This document shows positions 7,257 through 16,292 of a stretch of 64,000 bases of DNA, in pieces. The notes beneath the pieces were generated by a model, which saw only the letters and a program-made list of their open reading frames with translations, did not search any database and had not been told where the DNA came from. This DNA is from Alteraurantiacibacter buctensis. GTDB lineage: Bacteria > Pseudomonadota > Alphaproteobacteria > Sphingomonadales > Sphingomonadaceae. Numbering within the stretch: position 1 is the first letter of the stretch; each line of letters starts with the position of its first letter. A program made the translations under genes and the position numbers. The DNA lies in NCBI RefSeq assembly GCF_009827655.1, contig NZ_WTYV01000005.1, positions 1-64,000 of the forward strand. The letters run 5' to 3'.

Positions 7257-7787
7257 ATGAGCCGATCCGCCAGCCACCCCGCCGAAGGCGCTTTGTGCGT
7301 GTCTTGCGGCCTGTGCTGCGACAACGGCATGTTCGGTCGTGTGATCGTCAGCCAGTGGGAAGCGCTGAAGCTAAAGGCGCGCGGCATTGCGGTCACCACC
7401 TATGACGATGGCGAGCGCAGCTTCAACCAGCCCTGCCCGCGGTTCGAGAACGGCTGCTGCGGCATCTACAAGAGCCGCCCGCACACCTGCCGCGCCTATG
7501 TGTGCGAGATGCTGAAGGAATTGCGCGCCGGGGCGATCGACGCGGGCGAAGCGCAGCGGCGGATCGATGCGGTAAAGGCAGCGCGCGCGGCGGTGGCGGC
7601 GCAGGTGGGCGAGGCTGATCCGTTCGACTATCGCACCCGCATCACCGACCTGCTGGAACGGGGCGAGCCGGCGGATACGATTCCCGGCTGCACAGACGAG
7701 CTGATCGCGCTGGAAATGCTGCTGAACCAGTGGTTCCGGACAGAAGATTACGCCAAGCGTGTGCCAGGCTGGCCGCCGGAAGGCTAG
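7257..7787 (+). CDS. YkgJ-family cysteine cluster protein
   Basis: This 176-residue cytoplasmic protein has the cysteine pattern of the YkgJ/CxxCxxCC family: CVSCGLCCDN near residue 14, then CPRFENGCCGIY and CRAYVC. The cysteines are expected to bind zinc or an iron-sulfur cluster, but the family has no settled function. It is the first chromosomal gene right of the integrated element; its ATG lies 11 bases after the tRNA remnant, so its native promoter may have been separated by the insertion. Its stop and that of the convergent M24-fold gene share one CTAG palindrome. Confidence 0.85.
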   Translation: MSRSASHPAEGALCVSCGLCCDNGMFGRVIVSQWEALKLKARGIAVTTYDDGERSFNQPCPRFENGCCGIYKSRPHTCRAYVCEMLKELRAGAIDAGEAQRRIDAVKAARAAVAAQVGEADPFDYRTRITDLLERGEPADTIPGCTDELIALEMLLNQWFRTEDYAKRVPGWPPEG

Positions 7788-8950
7788 GCTTCGATCAGCA
7801 CCGGCCCCGGCTGCCAGCCTTCCGCCAGCGGCTCGCAACCGCTTTCGGTGACCAGCACGGGGCAGCCGAACGAGGCGCCCCGGCGGAAATCCATCGCCAC
7901 CACGTGCGGTTCAAGCTCCAGCACCATGCCGGGTTCCAGTGCGATCTCCAGATCCTCAGGAAGGCTGGTATCGAGGCCCGTCTGGGCCACCGGCGGCTCG
8001 AAGGAATGACCCAGGCCGTGGAACATCGGCCCCAGCGACTGGAAGCCGCCGGCTTTTACCGGCGCGCGCATGATGTCCTGCAACTCGCGCGCGGTCAGGC
8101 CCGGTTTGATGGCATCCACCCCGGTATGGAAGCTCTCCGCCCCCACCCTGGCAATGTCATGCCACACGGGGTCGACCGCGCCGATGTAGAACGGCTGGTT
8201 GAACTGCGCGTTGTAGCCATGCTTCTTGGCGTCGAACTCGGCATTGATCACGTCGCCGTCTGCCAGCACCCGCCCGGCAGGAGACGGGATCGCCCCGCCC
8301 ATTGCACCGTGGACGCTGAAGTGGCCGGAATGGAACAGCAACAGCGTGTGGGTGGAACAGCCCTGGCGAAACAGCGTGGCCATCAGCTCGGCCTTCACGT
8401 CAAGGTCGGACACGCCGGGACGGGCCAGCGCGGCCACCGCGGCGATGGCGGCCTGTCCGGCGGCGCACCCTTCGCGGAAGCAGGCAATCTCGTAGGCGCT
8501 CTTGATCCGGCGCGCGGCAACCAGGATGGCCGTGGCATCGACGATCCGCGCCTGCGGATGGTCGGCGGCAATCGCGCGGGCCATCTTGTCCGGAAAGGTC
8601 AGGTCGCCATCATAGCCCGACAGGACCGCGCCCAACGTGGCGCTTTGCCAGCCGCGCTCGGCAATCGCCTCGGTCACACGGGTGGCGAACAGCGGATAGC
8701 CGTTGCGGTGGTCGGTGACCCAGGCCTCGCCGTCATGGCTGCCGCCAAACGAGAACATCACCGGCTCGCCTTCCAGCGGGAACAGCAGCACGCCTTCGCG
8801 CGGCAGGTTGGTCAGGTATTGCAGGTCAGCCAGGCGATAGAGGTTGAGGCCGGTATCCCCCACCACGATCAGGCAATCGATGCCCCGGCTTGCCATCCCG
8901 GCGCGGACCAGAGCCCAGCGCCGGTCGCGCTCCTCGACCAGCTCGGTCAT
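7784..8950 (-). CDS. M24-fold (Xaa-Pro peptidase/creatinase-like) protein lacking metal ligands
   Basis: The 388-residue protein has the two-domain M24 layout: a creatinase-type N-terminal domain (about 1-150) and a pita-bread domain. Of the five usual metal ligands only His (FHGLGHS) and one Glu (LELEPHV) remain. The first two Asp positions are Glu238 and Gln249 (NAEFDAKKHGYNAQF), and the last Glu position falls in FGCPVLVTESG, where Gly is found. It is therefore unlikely to be a dinuclear metallopeptidase and may be a metal-free enzyme such as creatinase, or a pseudoenzyme. The ATG overlaps the stop of the upstream-facing methyltransferase-like gene by 4 bases in a two-gene unit. Confidence 0.85.
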   Translation of the reverse strand: MTELVEERDRRWALVRAGMASRGIDCLIVVGDTGLNLYRLADLQYLTNLPREGVLLFPLEGEPVMFSFGGSHDGEAWVTDHRNGYPLFATRVTEAIAERGWQSATLGAVLSGYDGDLTFPDKMARAIAADHPQARIVDATAILVAARRIKSAYEIACFREGCAAGQAAIAAVAALARPGVSDLDVKAELMATLFRQGCSTHTLLLFHSGHFSVHGAMGGAIPSPAGRVLADGDVINAEFDAKKHGYNAQFNQPFYIGAVDPVWHDIARVGAESFHTGVDAIKPGLTARELQDIMRAPVKAGGFQSLGPMFHGLGHSFEPPVAQTGLDTSLPEDLEIALEPGMVLELEPHVVAMDFRRGASFGCPVLVTESGCEPLAEGWQPGPVLIEA

Positions 8951-9684
8951 TGCGGGCGGCGGAAGCGCAGGGCGAACTTGTCGCTGGTGGGTTCCACATC
9001 CCCCGGATTGGCGGTGTGCGGATCAGCAGGGTTGTGCAGCAGGTCGCTGGTGGCTTCCAGCACGAAGCCGGCGGTGGTTACCTGGCCGATCACCGCCATC
9101 GGATCGATCCGGTGCAGCGTGCGGGTGGCGGTCAGGCCGGTGCCGGGGGCCGCATGATCCTCAACGAAATAGATCCCGCCCGGCTTCAACGCATTCAGCA
9201 TGGCGCCGTTTACCGCCGCCATGTCACCATTGGCCAGGTCGTGATAGTTCTCGGTTGTCCACACCAGGTCCACCGGCTGCGGCAGGGTCAGGCTGTTGTA
9301 GCCTTCGACGACGACCACTTCGACATTGCCGTATTCGGCAGCGAGCGCGTTAATGCCGTCAAGCCCGCCGGGGCGGCTGGCGAAGAAGGCGGGGACCAGC
9401 GCATAGACCCTGCCCTGCGGCCCCACCGCAGCGGCCAGCAGGCGGGTGAAATAGCCGCCGCCCGGCGCAATCTCGGCAATGGTCATGCCGGGATGGACCC
9501 CGGCGAAGGCCACGATCTCCGCCGGTTTGCGCAGCGCATCGCGCGCGGTGTCGGCTTCGGGCCGGCGACTGTCGGCCACGGCAGCGGCAATCGCCGTGCC
9601 CGCCCCTTCGTGGTGGTTGGCATAGGCCACGCCGCCCGAGGCGAGCAGTGCGGCAGATATGGCGGTGAACAGGGCGCGCTTCAT
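8947..9684 (-). CDS. Secreted class I methyltransferase-like protein
   Basis: The start at 9684 is set by GGGAGGATCACC before the ATG; the frame is open further upstream. The N-terminus MKRALFTAISAALLASGGVA plus YANHH is a Sec signal peptide with cleavage after Ala. The mature part is a class I methyltransferase-like fold with motif I as AEIAPGGGYFTRLLA and the DLVWTTENYHDL strand. S-adenosylmethionine is not expected in the periplasm, so catalysis there is doubtful; a repurposed fold or cofactor-independent role is possible. The stop codon overlaps the ATG of the M24-fold gene by 4 bases, so the order in transcription is methyltransferase-like, then M24. Confidence 0.8.
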   Translation of the reverse strand: MKRALFTAISAALLASGGVAYANHHEGAGTAIAAAVADSRRPEADTARDALRKPAEIVAFAGVHPGMTIAEIAPGGGYFTRLLAAAVGPQGRVYALVPAFFASRPGGLDGINALAAEYGNVEVVVVEGYNSLTLPQPVDLVWTTENYHDLANGDMAAVNGAMLNALKPGGIYFVEDHAAPGTGLTATRTLHRIDPMAVIGQVTTAGFVLEATSDLLHNPADPHTANPGDVEPTSDKFALRFRRPQ

Positions 9685-9740
9685 GGTGATCCTCCCAAGT
9701 ATGGTGCGGAGGCTATTGCCCGCCCCACCAAAGGCAAGGA

Positions 9741-10937
9741 TCAATTTGTAACCGCTGCGGCCTTCTGCCGGTCAAGCAGCGTCACCGCCTGCCACGCCAC
9801 CAGCATCACCAGCGAAATCAACCCCGCCCCCACATACCAAGGGGCATCGTGGCCCAGCCGGTCATAGATCAGGCCGAACGCCGGCGGCACCACGATGCGG
9901 CCCACGGCGTTGCTGGCCATCATCAGCCCCATGGTGCTGCCCTGCCGTTCCGGCGGGGTATTGCGGCTGAGCAGCGCGCCCGAGGCCGGGAAGGCCAGGC
10001 TGTGCCCGGTCATCAGCAGGCCCATCAGCAGCACACCCGAGATCGGCAGGCGGATCACCGGTTGCAGCACCATCGACACGGCCAGCAGCGCCAGCCCGAT
10101 CACGATCACGCGCGCCTCGCCAAAACGGGCCACCAGCGGCCCGATCAGCACCAGTTGTGCCAGCAGGCCACCTGTGCCCAGGGCCAGGAAAGCCAGGCCC
10201 AGGTCATGGGCAGACCAGCCGAAGTTCTCCTCGCTCCAAAGGCCATAGATCGCCTCCATGCTGGCAAAGGTGGCAATGCCGCAGAAGCTGATGACGAACA
10301 GGCGCAGCAGCAGCGGCTGGCGGCGCACGAAGGCCAGCCCTTCAGAATACTTCGGCAGGTCACGCCCCTTGCCCAGCGGCGGCACGGCATCCTTCAGCAC
10401 CGCCCAGCACCAGGCCGACGCGGCCAGCGACAGGCCGCCCGCAACATAGATCGGCAGGCGGAAACTCTCGGCCACCGCTGTCTCGCCCGCCAGGAGGCCG
10501 CCCAGCACGGGGCCGAAGGCAAAGCCCAGGCTGAACGCCGCGCCGAAATAGCCCATCGTCTTGGCCCGCGTTTCCGGCGGGGAGACATCGGCGATGAAGC
10601 CGGTGCACACGCCCAGCGTGCCCGAGAAGAAGCCGCTGACAATGCGGATCAGGATTGCCACCAGCAATGTGGGCGCCCAGGCGAAGGCGAAATAGCTGAG
10701 ACCCGCCACGAGCGTGGTCACCAGCAGCACCTTGCGCCGGCCCCAGATGTCCGACTGGCGGCCCCAGTAGATCTCGCCGAACACGTTGCCGAAGGAATAG
10801 GCGGCAAACAGCAGCGCCACTTCGAAAGGGCCGGCGCTGAACACCTGGCCATAGAACGGCAGCAGCGGCAGGATCAGGCTGAACCCGCCGATGTTGATGA
10901 ACACCGCGACGAGCAGCGGAGGAAGGCGCCTATCCAC
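9741..10937 (-). CDS. MFS transporter (TCR/Tet-like, 12 TM)
   Basis: This is a major facilitator superfamily protein of about 398 residues starting at a GTG at 10937 (VDRRLPPLLVAVFINIGGFS), 8 bases inside the end of the SMP-30 gene. The frame is open upstream, but that part is antisense-type coding without hydrophobic segments. The loop 2-3 signature appears as GRQSDIWGRRKVLL, and about 12 hydrophobic segments are spread over the length. The pattern resembles drug/H+ antiporters of the TetA/MdtG type. Overlap with the SMP-30 gene points to one operon, so the substrate could be a sugar lactone or acid; this is inference. Confidence 0.85.
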   Translation of the reverse strand: MDRRLPPLLVAVFINIGGFSLILPLLPFYGQVFSAGPFEVALLFAAYSFGNVFGEIYWGRQSDIWGRRKVLLVTTLVAGLSYFAFAWAPTLLVAILIRIVSGFFSGTLGVCTGFIADVSPPETRAKTMGYFGAAFSLGFAFGPVLGGLLAGETAVAESFRLPIYVAGGLSLAASAWCWAVLKDAVPPLGKGRDLPKYSEGLAFVRRQPLLLRLFVISFCGIATFASMEAIYGLWSEENFGWSAHDLGLAFLALGTGGLLAQLVLIGPLVARFGEARVIVIGLALLAVSMVLQPVIRLPISGVLLMGLLMTGHSLAFPASGALLSRNTPPERQGSTMGLMMASNAVGRIVVPPAFGLIYDRLGHDAPWYVGAGLISLVMLVAWQAVTLLDRQKAAAVTN

Positions 10938-11793
10938 GGTAGCGCGGCTCCGGTAGGCCGGTGACGCCAAGATCGTCGATGATGTAGTTCCAGCCATCGC
11001 CCTCGGCCGGTTCGCGGCCCAGGAAGCTGGGGTCGATACTGGGCACGAACAGCCGGTCCAGCTGCGGGCCGAAGAACATGCAGCTTGCCGGCAGCTTCGT
11101 GGGCATGGCGATCTCGCGCACCAGCGAGCCATCCGGCGCGATGCACAGCACCACCCCGCCCTCGCACACGGCCACCCACAGGTTGCCTGCGCTGTCCACC
11201 GTCGCGCCATCGGGGATCGGGCCCCAGGCGCTGGTGTTGAAGAACTCGCGCCGGTTGGCCGCAGCGCCCGTGGCCAGGTCATAGTCGTAAGCGTAGATCA
11301 CGTGGGCCATGCTGTCGGCGTGGTACAGCGTGGCATTGTCGGGCGACCAGCACGGCCCGTTACCTAGCGTCAGCCCGCTGTCGAGCTGGCGGATTTGCCC
11401 CTGGTCGAGCACGAACAGCCCGCCGAGCGGTTCGGCCGCCTTGCGGTGGCTGGTGCCGAACACGAAGCGACCCGCCCGGTCCACCTTGCCATCGGCCAGT
11501 TGCAGCGCCGGATTGGCCGGTTCCATCAGCGCTACGGGGGTGACAGCGCCGCTGGCGAAATCGAGCGCATGGATGCCATCGACCAGCGCCACGATCGCCC
11601 CGCCCTGCTTCCGCAGGGCCATCGAACCGATCATGTCCGGCACGGCCCATTCGCGGTGGTCACCCGTTTCCGGGGCCCAGCGGAAGACCTTCTTCTCCAG
11701 GATATCGATGTAATACATGGCCTGCTCGGCCACGTCCCACACCGGCCCCTCGCCCACCGAACGGCGCGGCAGGTCTGCCTTCGTGATGCGCAT
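10930..11793 (-). CDS. SMP-30/gluconolactonase-family protein
   Basis: This 287-residue six-bladed beta-propeller belongs to the SMP-30/gluconolactonase/LRE family, which opens sugar lactones using a divalent metal. The start at 11793 (MRITKADLPRRSVGEGPVWD) follows GAGAGGGGAC; an ATG 24 bases upstream is also open. Metal-binding positions are visible as Glu in VGEGPVWD, Asn in LGNGPCWSPD and Asp in IPDGATVDSAG. There is no signal peptide, so it acts in the cytoplasm. It is the first gene of a two-gene operon with the MFS transporter and lies just downstream of a palindromic operator. Confidence 0.88.
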   Translation of the reverse strand: MRITKADLPRRSVGEGPVWDVAEQAMYYIDILEKKVFRWAPETGDHREWAVPDMIGSMALRKQGGAIVALVDGIHALDFASGAVTPVALMEPANPALQLADGKVDRAGRFVFGTSHRKAAEPLGGLFVLDQGQIRQLDSGLTLGNGPCWSPDNATLYHADSMAHVIYAYDYDLATGAAANRREFFNTSAWGPIPDGATVDSAGNLWVAVCEGGVVLCIAPDGSLVREIAMPTKLPASCMFFGPQLDRLFVPSIDPSFLGREPAEGDGWNYIIDDLGVTGLPEPRYRG

Positions 11794-11817
11794 GACGTGT
11801 CCCCTCTCCGGCCCCAA

Positions 11818-11841
11818 CCATAACGAGCGTTACGGTTATGG
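11818..11841. promoter_or_regulatory. Palindromic operator candidate upstream of SMP-30/MFS operon
   Basis: The core TAACGAGCGTTA at 11821-11832 is a perfect inverted repeat around AG, a shape typical of TetR-family operators. It is nested in a larger repeat with CCATAAC at 11818-11824 and GTTATGG at 11835-11841. It lies 25-48 bases ahead of the SMP-30 ATG, where a repressor would block transcription. No regulator gene is adjacent. Confidence 0.45.
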
Positions 11842-11865
11842 CAAGGAGGGGACGTCAGCCGCTTG

Positions 11866-14604
11866 TCAGACCGCCCCGTGGCAGTGCTTGTACTTGCTGC
11901 CGGAACCGCAGGGGCACGGATCGTTGCGGTTGATCGCCTGGCCTTCCCACGGATTGCCGCCCGGTGCGCCGCTAGGCATGGCCGTGCCGCCCAGCGCGCC
12001 GAACAGCGCGGGGTTGGCTTCGGACCCGTCGCGGTCACCCGAATTGTCCTCGCCGGTGAACGGATCTATGTGCCCGGTCAGGAACTCGGGCAGTTGCGGC
12101 AGCTCGCCAATCGGCGGGGGCGGCGGGGTAATGCGCAGTTCCACGTTCATCAGGATGCGCGTCACCGCCTCGCGGATGGACTCAAGCATCACCTCGAACA
12201 GGCCGAAGGCTTCCTGCTTGTATTCGTTCAGCGGCTGCTTCTGGGCATAGGCGCGCAGGAACACCACCTGGCGCAGGGCATCCAGCGTGGCCAGGTGGTC
12301 CTTCCAGTGATGGTCGAGCTGCTGCAGCAGGATGTTCTTCTCGATCATGTGCCAGCCGGACATGTCCACCCCGGCCAGCTTGGCCTGCATCTTCTCCTCG
12401 GCGAGGGCCTGCAGCCGCTCGTCGATCAGGTCGGGTTCCACCGCGTCTTCCTGCAGCCAGTCGTCGATCGGCGGCTCCATGCCCAGCACATCGCGCACGC
12501 GGGCCTTCAGGCCTTCCACGTCCCACTGTTCGGGATAGGAATCGGGCGGGCACGTGCTGGCGACAATGGCGTTGATCGTGTCGGTCCGCATGTCGGCCAC
12601 CACGTCGTCCACCTTGTCGGCATCCATGATCTCGGCGCGCTGCTCGTAGATCACCTTGCGCTGGTCGTTCATCACGTCATCATACTGCACGACCTGCTTA
12701 CGCATTTCGTAGTTGCGCGCCTCCACCTTCTTCTGCGCGGTCTCGATGGCCTTGCTGAGCCACTTGGAGCCGATCGCCTCGCCGTCGGCCAGGTTGCTGT
12801 TCATCATCTTGGCGAACAGCGTGTCCGGCCCGAAGATGCGAAGCAGGTCATCCTCCAGGCACAGGTAGAACCGGCTCAGGCCCGGATCGCCCTGGCGGCC
12901 CGAGCGGCCACGAAGCTGGTTGTCGATGCGGCGGCTTTCATGCCGTTCGGTGCCCAGCACGAACAGGCCGCCGGCCTGCTTAACGCGCTCGCGTTCCTCG
13001 GCCACTTCAGCCTTGATCCGCTCGATTCCGGCCTCGCGCTCGGGCCCCTCGGGCACGTCGCGCAGTTCGTCCTCGATGCGGAATTCCACGTTGCCGCCCA
13101 ACTGGATATCGGTACCACGACCGGCCATGTTGGTGGCGATTGTCACCGCACCGATGCGGCCCGCCTGGGCCACGATGTGGGCTTCCTGTTCGTGGAAACG
13201 GGCATTCAGCACCGCGTGCTTGACGCCTTCCTGGTGCAGGAACTTGCTCAGCAGTTCGCTCTTCTCGATGGAGACGGTGCCCACCAGCACCGGCTGGCCG
13301 ATTGCGTTCTTCTCGGCAATCGCCTTGGCGATGGCCTGGAACTTGTCCATCGTGTTCTTGTAGAACTCGTCCTCCTCGTCGATGCGGGCGACAGGCTTGT
13401 TGGTGGGGATTTCCACCACGTTCAGCTTGTAGATGTCCCAGAATTCAGCCGCCTCGGTGGCCGCTGTGCCGGTCATGCCGGACAGTTTGGGGTACATGCG
13501 GAAATAGTTCTGGTAGGTGATCGAGGCCATCGTCTGGTTCTCGGGCTGAATGGCCACGCCTTCCTTCGCCTCGACCGCCTGGTGCAGGCCGTTGGACCAG
13601 CGCCGCCCGTCCATCATGCGGCCGGTGAACTCGTCGATGATGATGACCTTGTCGTCCTTGACGATGTAGTCGGTATCCAGCTTGAACAGCTTCACCGCCT
13701 TCAGCGCCTGGTCGAGGTGGTGGACCACCAGGGTGTTCTCCACGTCGTAGAGGTTCTCCGACTGGAGCAGGCCGGCGGCATAGAGGCGGCGCTCGATCTC
13801 CTCGTTGCCTTCCTCGGTCAACTGGACGTTGCGGGCCTTCTCGTCGACCTCGTAGTATTCTTCCTCCAGCGCCTTCACCACGGCATCGAGGGCGAGGTAC
13901 AGGTCGCTCTTGTCGTCGGTCGGGCCAGAGATAATCAGCGGGGTGCGCGCCTCGTCCACCAGGATCGAGTCCACCTCGTCGACGATGGCATAGTTGAAGG
14001 GGCGCTGGACCATGCGGTCGCGCTCGCTCTTCATGTTGTCGCGCAGGTAATCGAAGCCGAATTCGCTGTTCGTGCCGTAGGTGATGTCCGCAGCATAAGC
14101 ATCGCGCCGCTCATGTTCCTGCATGTTTGGCACAACCACGCCCACGGTCAGGCCCAGCCACTGGTGCAACTGGCCCATCCATTCGGCGTCGCGCCGCGCC
14201 AGGTAGTCGTTCACCGTCACCACGTGGACGCCCTTGCCCTCGATGGCGTTGAGATAGGTGGCCAGCGTTGCCACCAGCGTCTTGCCCTCGCCCGTGCGCA
14301 TTTCGGCAATCTCGCCGCGGTGGAGCACGATGCCGCCCACCATCTGCACGTCGAAGTGGCGCATCCCCAGCACGCGCTTCGATGCCTCGCGCACGGTGGC
14401 GAAGGCTTCGGGCAGCAGGTCATCCAGCGTCTGCCCTTCGGCCAGCTTCATGCGGAACTTGGCGGTCTGCGCCTGCAGCTCGGCATCCGAGAAATCCTCG
14501 AGCTGGCTTTCCATCGCATTGATGCGGGCGATGATCTTGTCGAGGCTGCGGACGTAACGGTCGTTGGACGAACCGAGGATGGTCTTGGCGATTTTCTGCC
14601 ACAT
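11866..14604 (-). CDS. secA: Preprotein translocase ATPase SecA
   Basis: This is full-length SecA (912 residues), the ATPase that drives unfolded proteins through SecYEG. Visible landmarks are the N-terminal [17 protein letters not shown], Walker A in [17 protein letters not shown], the [17 protein letters not shown]-type box, the [10 protein letters not shown] motif of the second nucleotide-binding domain and the [13 protein letters not shown] motif. The C-terminal zinc-binding SEC-C tail [16 protein letters not shown], which binds SecB and lipid, is intact. A small secreted protein lies 88 bases upstream on the same strand with a stem-loop in between, an arrangement like secM-secA. Confidence 0.98.
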   Translation of the reverse strand: MWQKIAKTILGSSNDRYVRSLDKIIARINAMESQLEDFSDAELQAQTAKFRMKLAEGQTLDDLLPEAFATVREASKRVLGMRHFDVQMVGGIVLHRGEIAEMRTGEGKTLVATLATYLNAIEGKGVHVVTVNDYLARRDAEWMGQLHQWLGLTVGVVVPNMQEHERRDAYAADITYGTNSEFGFDYLRDNMKSERDRMVQRPFNYAIVDEVDSILVDEARTPLIISGPTDDKSDLYLALDAVVKALEEEYYEVDEKARNVQLTEEGNEEIERRLYAAGLLQSENLYDVENTLVVHHLDQALKAVKLFKLDTDYIVKDDKVIIIDEFTGRMMDGRRWSNGLHQAVEAKEGVAIQPENQTMASITYQNYFRMYPKLSGMTGTAATEAAEFWDIYKLNVVEIPTNKPVARIDEEDEFYKNTMDKFQAIAKAIAEKNAIGQPVLVGTVSIEKSELLSKFLHQEGVKHAVLNARFHEQEAHIVAQAGRIGAVTIATNMAGRGTDIQLGGNVEFRIEDELRDVPEGPEREAGIERIKAEVAEERERVKQAGGLFVLGTERHESRRIDNQLRGRSGRQGDPGLSRFYLCLEDDLLRIFGPDTLFAKMMNSNLADGEAIGSKWLSKAIETAQKKVEARNYEMRKQVVQYDDVMNDQRKVIYEQRAEIMDADKVDDVVADMRTDTINAIVASTCPPDSYPEQWDVEGLKARVRDVLGMEPPIDDWLQEDAVEPDLIDERLQALAEEKMQAKLAGVDMSGWHMIEKNILLQQLDHHWKDHLATLDALRQVVFLRAYAQKQPLNEYKQEAFGLFEVMLESIREAVTRILMNVELRITPPPPPIGELPQLPEFLTGHIDPFTGEDNSGDRDGSEANPALFGALGGTAMPSGAPGGNPWEGQAINRNDPCPCGSGSKYKHCHGAV

Positions 14605-14634
14605 GGGGGCGAATCCTGTCGTGATATGGAGTGG

Positions 14635-14656
14635 GGGCCGCGCAAGCAGGCGGCCC
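14635..14656. promoter_or_regulatory. Stem-loop between small secreted ORF and secA
   Basis: GGGCCGC at 14635-14641 and GCGGCCC at 14650-14656 form a 7-bp GC stem with an 8-base loop, 31 bases before the secA ATG. No T run follows on the secA strand, so it is a poor intrinsic terminator. Its position would allow it to influence access to the secA start, as the secM-secA stem-loop does in E. coli; this is inferred. Confidence 0.4.
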
Positions 14657-14692
14657 GGTAAACGCGGGAAGCTGGAAATGGAGCCCGGCGGG

Positions 14693-14956
14693 CTATTCGT
14701 GGGCGCGATCGGCCTGCAGCATCACCGCGGGGGTCTGGATCAGGATCACCGGGCGCTGACGCACTGTATCGCGACGTTCGGCCCGGCGCGGCGCAGTGGC
14801 CTGCGCGGCAACCGAGGCATCGGCCTCGACCGAAACCAGCCCGCCCTGCTCGGCCACCTGGACCGCGCGCGCACCCAGGTCGAGCGCCTGCACCGGCGCG
14901 ACCGTGGCGGTCAGCCCCGTGAGAACGGCAAGCAGGGTGAGCAACTGGCGAAGCAT
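14693..14956 (-). CDS. Small secreted protein upstream of secA (SecM-like position)
   Basis: This 87-residue protein starts [20 protein letters not shown], a clear signal peptide with likely cleavage after PVQA. The rest is short and hydrophilic, with an Ala-rich middle, an Arg-rich stretch ([15 protein letters not shown]) and a C-terminal segment [18 protein letters not shown]. It is the only gene between the divergent argJ promoter region and secA, reading in the same direction as secA. No enzymatic motif is present. The architecture matches secretion-monitoring leader peptides such as SecM, although the E. coli arrest motif is absent. A small periplasmic structural protein is the alternative. 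Confidence 0.65.
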   Translation of the reverse strand: MLRQLLTLLAVLTGLTATVAPVQALDLGARAVQVAEQGGLVSVEADASVAAQATAPRRAERRDTVRQRPVILIQTPAVMLQADRAHE

Positions 14957-15065
14957 CGGGGTCCCAGATAGCGAACTATTCGCACATGTCTACGTGGGGT
15001 GCGTTACTTTGCGCTGAACATTGAGTGATTGTCGCACGGCAGCAACCCGATTATCGGGCCGGACC

Positions 15066-16292
15066 ATGGATATCGCCACTTCGCCGCTCGCCCTGCCCTT
15101 CCCCGCAATGCCCGCCATCGGCGGCGTGACGCTGCGCGTGGCGCGGGCGCGCTACAAGGCGTGGGACCGGGCCGACCTGACCTATGCCGAACTGGCCCCC
15201 GGCACCGCGCTGGCGGGCGTGTTCACCCGTAACGTGTGCTGCTCCACCGAGGTGGAAATGGGGCGCGAGAGCGTGGCTGGCGGCGCGGCGCGGGCGCTGG
15301 TGGTCAATGCGGGCAATTCCAACGCCTTCACCGGCTATCGCGGGCGCGAGGCGGTGGAGCAGATCACCGCGCAGGTGGCAGCACACCTGGGCTGCTCGCC
15401 CGCCGAGGTGCTGGTCAGCTCCACCGGCGTGATCGGCGTGCCCCTGCCCAAGGACAAGGCGCGCGAGGGCGTGGCAGCGGCACTGACGGCCGAGCCATGC
15501 GGCTGGGAAGATGCCGCGCGCACCATCGGCACCACCGATACCTTTGCCAAGGGTGCCACCGTCTCCGCCATGATCGGCGATGTGAAAGTGACGCTGAACG
15601 GTATCATCAAGGGCAGCGGCATGATCGCCCCCGACATGGCGACCATGCTGGGCTATATCTTCACCGATGCGGCGGTTTCGCCCGCTTTCCTGCAGGCCTG
15701 CCTGCCTGCCGCCAATGCCGGCACCTTCAACTGCATTACCGTGGACAGCGATACCTCCACCAGCGACACGGTGCTGGCCTTCGCCACGGGTGCGGCGGGC
15801 AATGCCGTGCTGGAAGGGCAGGACAGCCCCGGCGCAGATGCCTTCATGGCCGCGATGCAGGATATCTGCCGCCAACTTGCCCACCTGGTGGTGCGCGACG
15901 GCGAAGGGGCGCAGAAGTTCATCGCCATCACCGTGACCGGCGCGGTGAGTGACGAGAGCGCGCGGATCGTGGGCCTGGCCATCGCCAACTCGCCGCTGGT
16001 CAAGACCGCGATTGCCGGGGGCGATGCCAACTGGGGCCGCGTCGTCATGGCCGTGGGCAAGGCCGGGCAACCGGCGGACCGTGACCGGCTGTCGATCGCT
16101 TTCGGCGGCGTGTGGGCGGCCAAGGATGGCCTGCCGCTGGCCGATTACGACGAGGCCCCCGTGGCCGCGCACCTGGCCGGGCAGGAAGTGGAGATCACCG
16201 TTGATCTGGGCCTGGGCGAAGGCCGCGCCACGGTATGGACCTGCGACCTGACGCATGGCTACATCGCCATCAACGCGGACTATCGCTCGTGA
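15066..16292 (+). CDS. argJ: Bifunctional ornithine acetyltransferase / N-acetylglutamate synthase
   Basis: ArgJ moves the acetyl group from N-acetylornithine to glutamate and closes the cyclic arginine pathway. The start at 15066 (MDIATSPLALPFPAMPAIGG) is preferred over an upstream ATG that would add 15 unlikely residues, giving 408 residues, normal for the family. The self-cleavage site is visible in KGSGMIAPDMATMLGYIF: the protein cuts before the Thr of ATML to give alpha and beta chains. The N-terminal RARYKAWDRADL and the C-terminal HGYIAINADYRS are also typical. Its last codon overlaps the GTG of the following gene. Confidence 0.96.
   Translation: MDIATSPLALPFPAMPAIGGVTLRVARARYKAWDRADLTYAELAPGTALAGVFTRNVCCSTEVEMGRESVAGGAARALVVNAGNSNAFTGYRGREAVEQITAQVAAHLGCSPAEVLVSSTGVIGVPLPKDKAREGVAAALTAEPCGWEDAARTIGTTDTFAKGATVSAMIGDVKVTLNGIIKGSGMIAPDMATMLGYIFTDAAVSPAFLQACLPAANAGTFNCITVDSDTSTSDTVLAFATGAAGNAVLEGQDSPGADAFMAAMQDICRQLAHLVVRDGEGAQKFIAITVTGAVSDESARIVGLAIANSPLVKTAIAGGDANWGRVVMAVGKAGQPADRDRLSIAFGGVWAAKDGLPLADYDEAPVAAHLAGQEVEITVDLGLGEGRATVWTCDLTHGYIAINADYRS

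Noticed and set aside
7730-9157. Long plus-strand open frame opposite the M24-fold gene
   Set aside because: Antisense shadow with His/Gln/Arg-rich composition; the minus strand carries recognisable M24 motifs and start sites.
11863-14661. Very long open frame on the plus strand opposite secA
   Set aside because: It mirrors secA exactly and its translation is His/Leu/Val-rich low-complexity sequence with no family resemblance. GC-rich third positions keep antisense frames open; the same applies opposite primase, addB, divL, ahcY and others.
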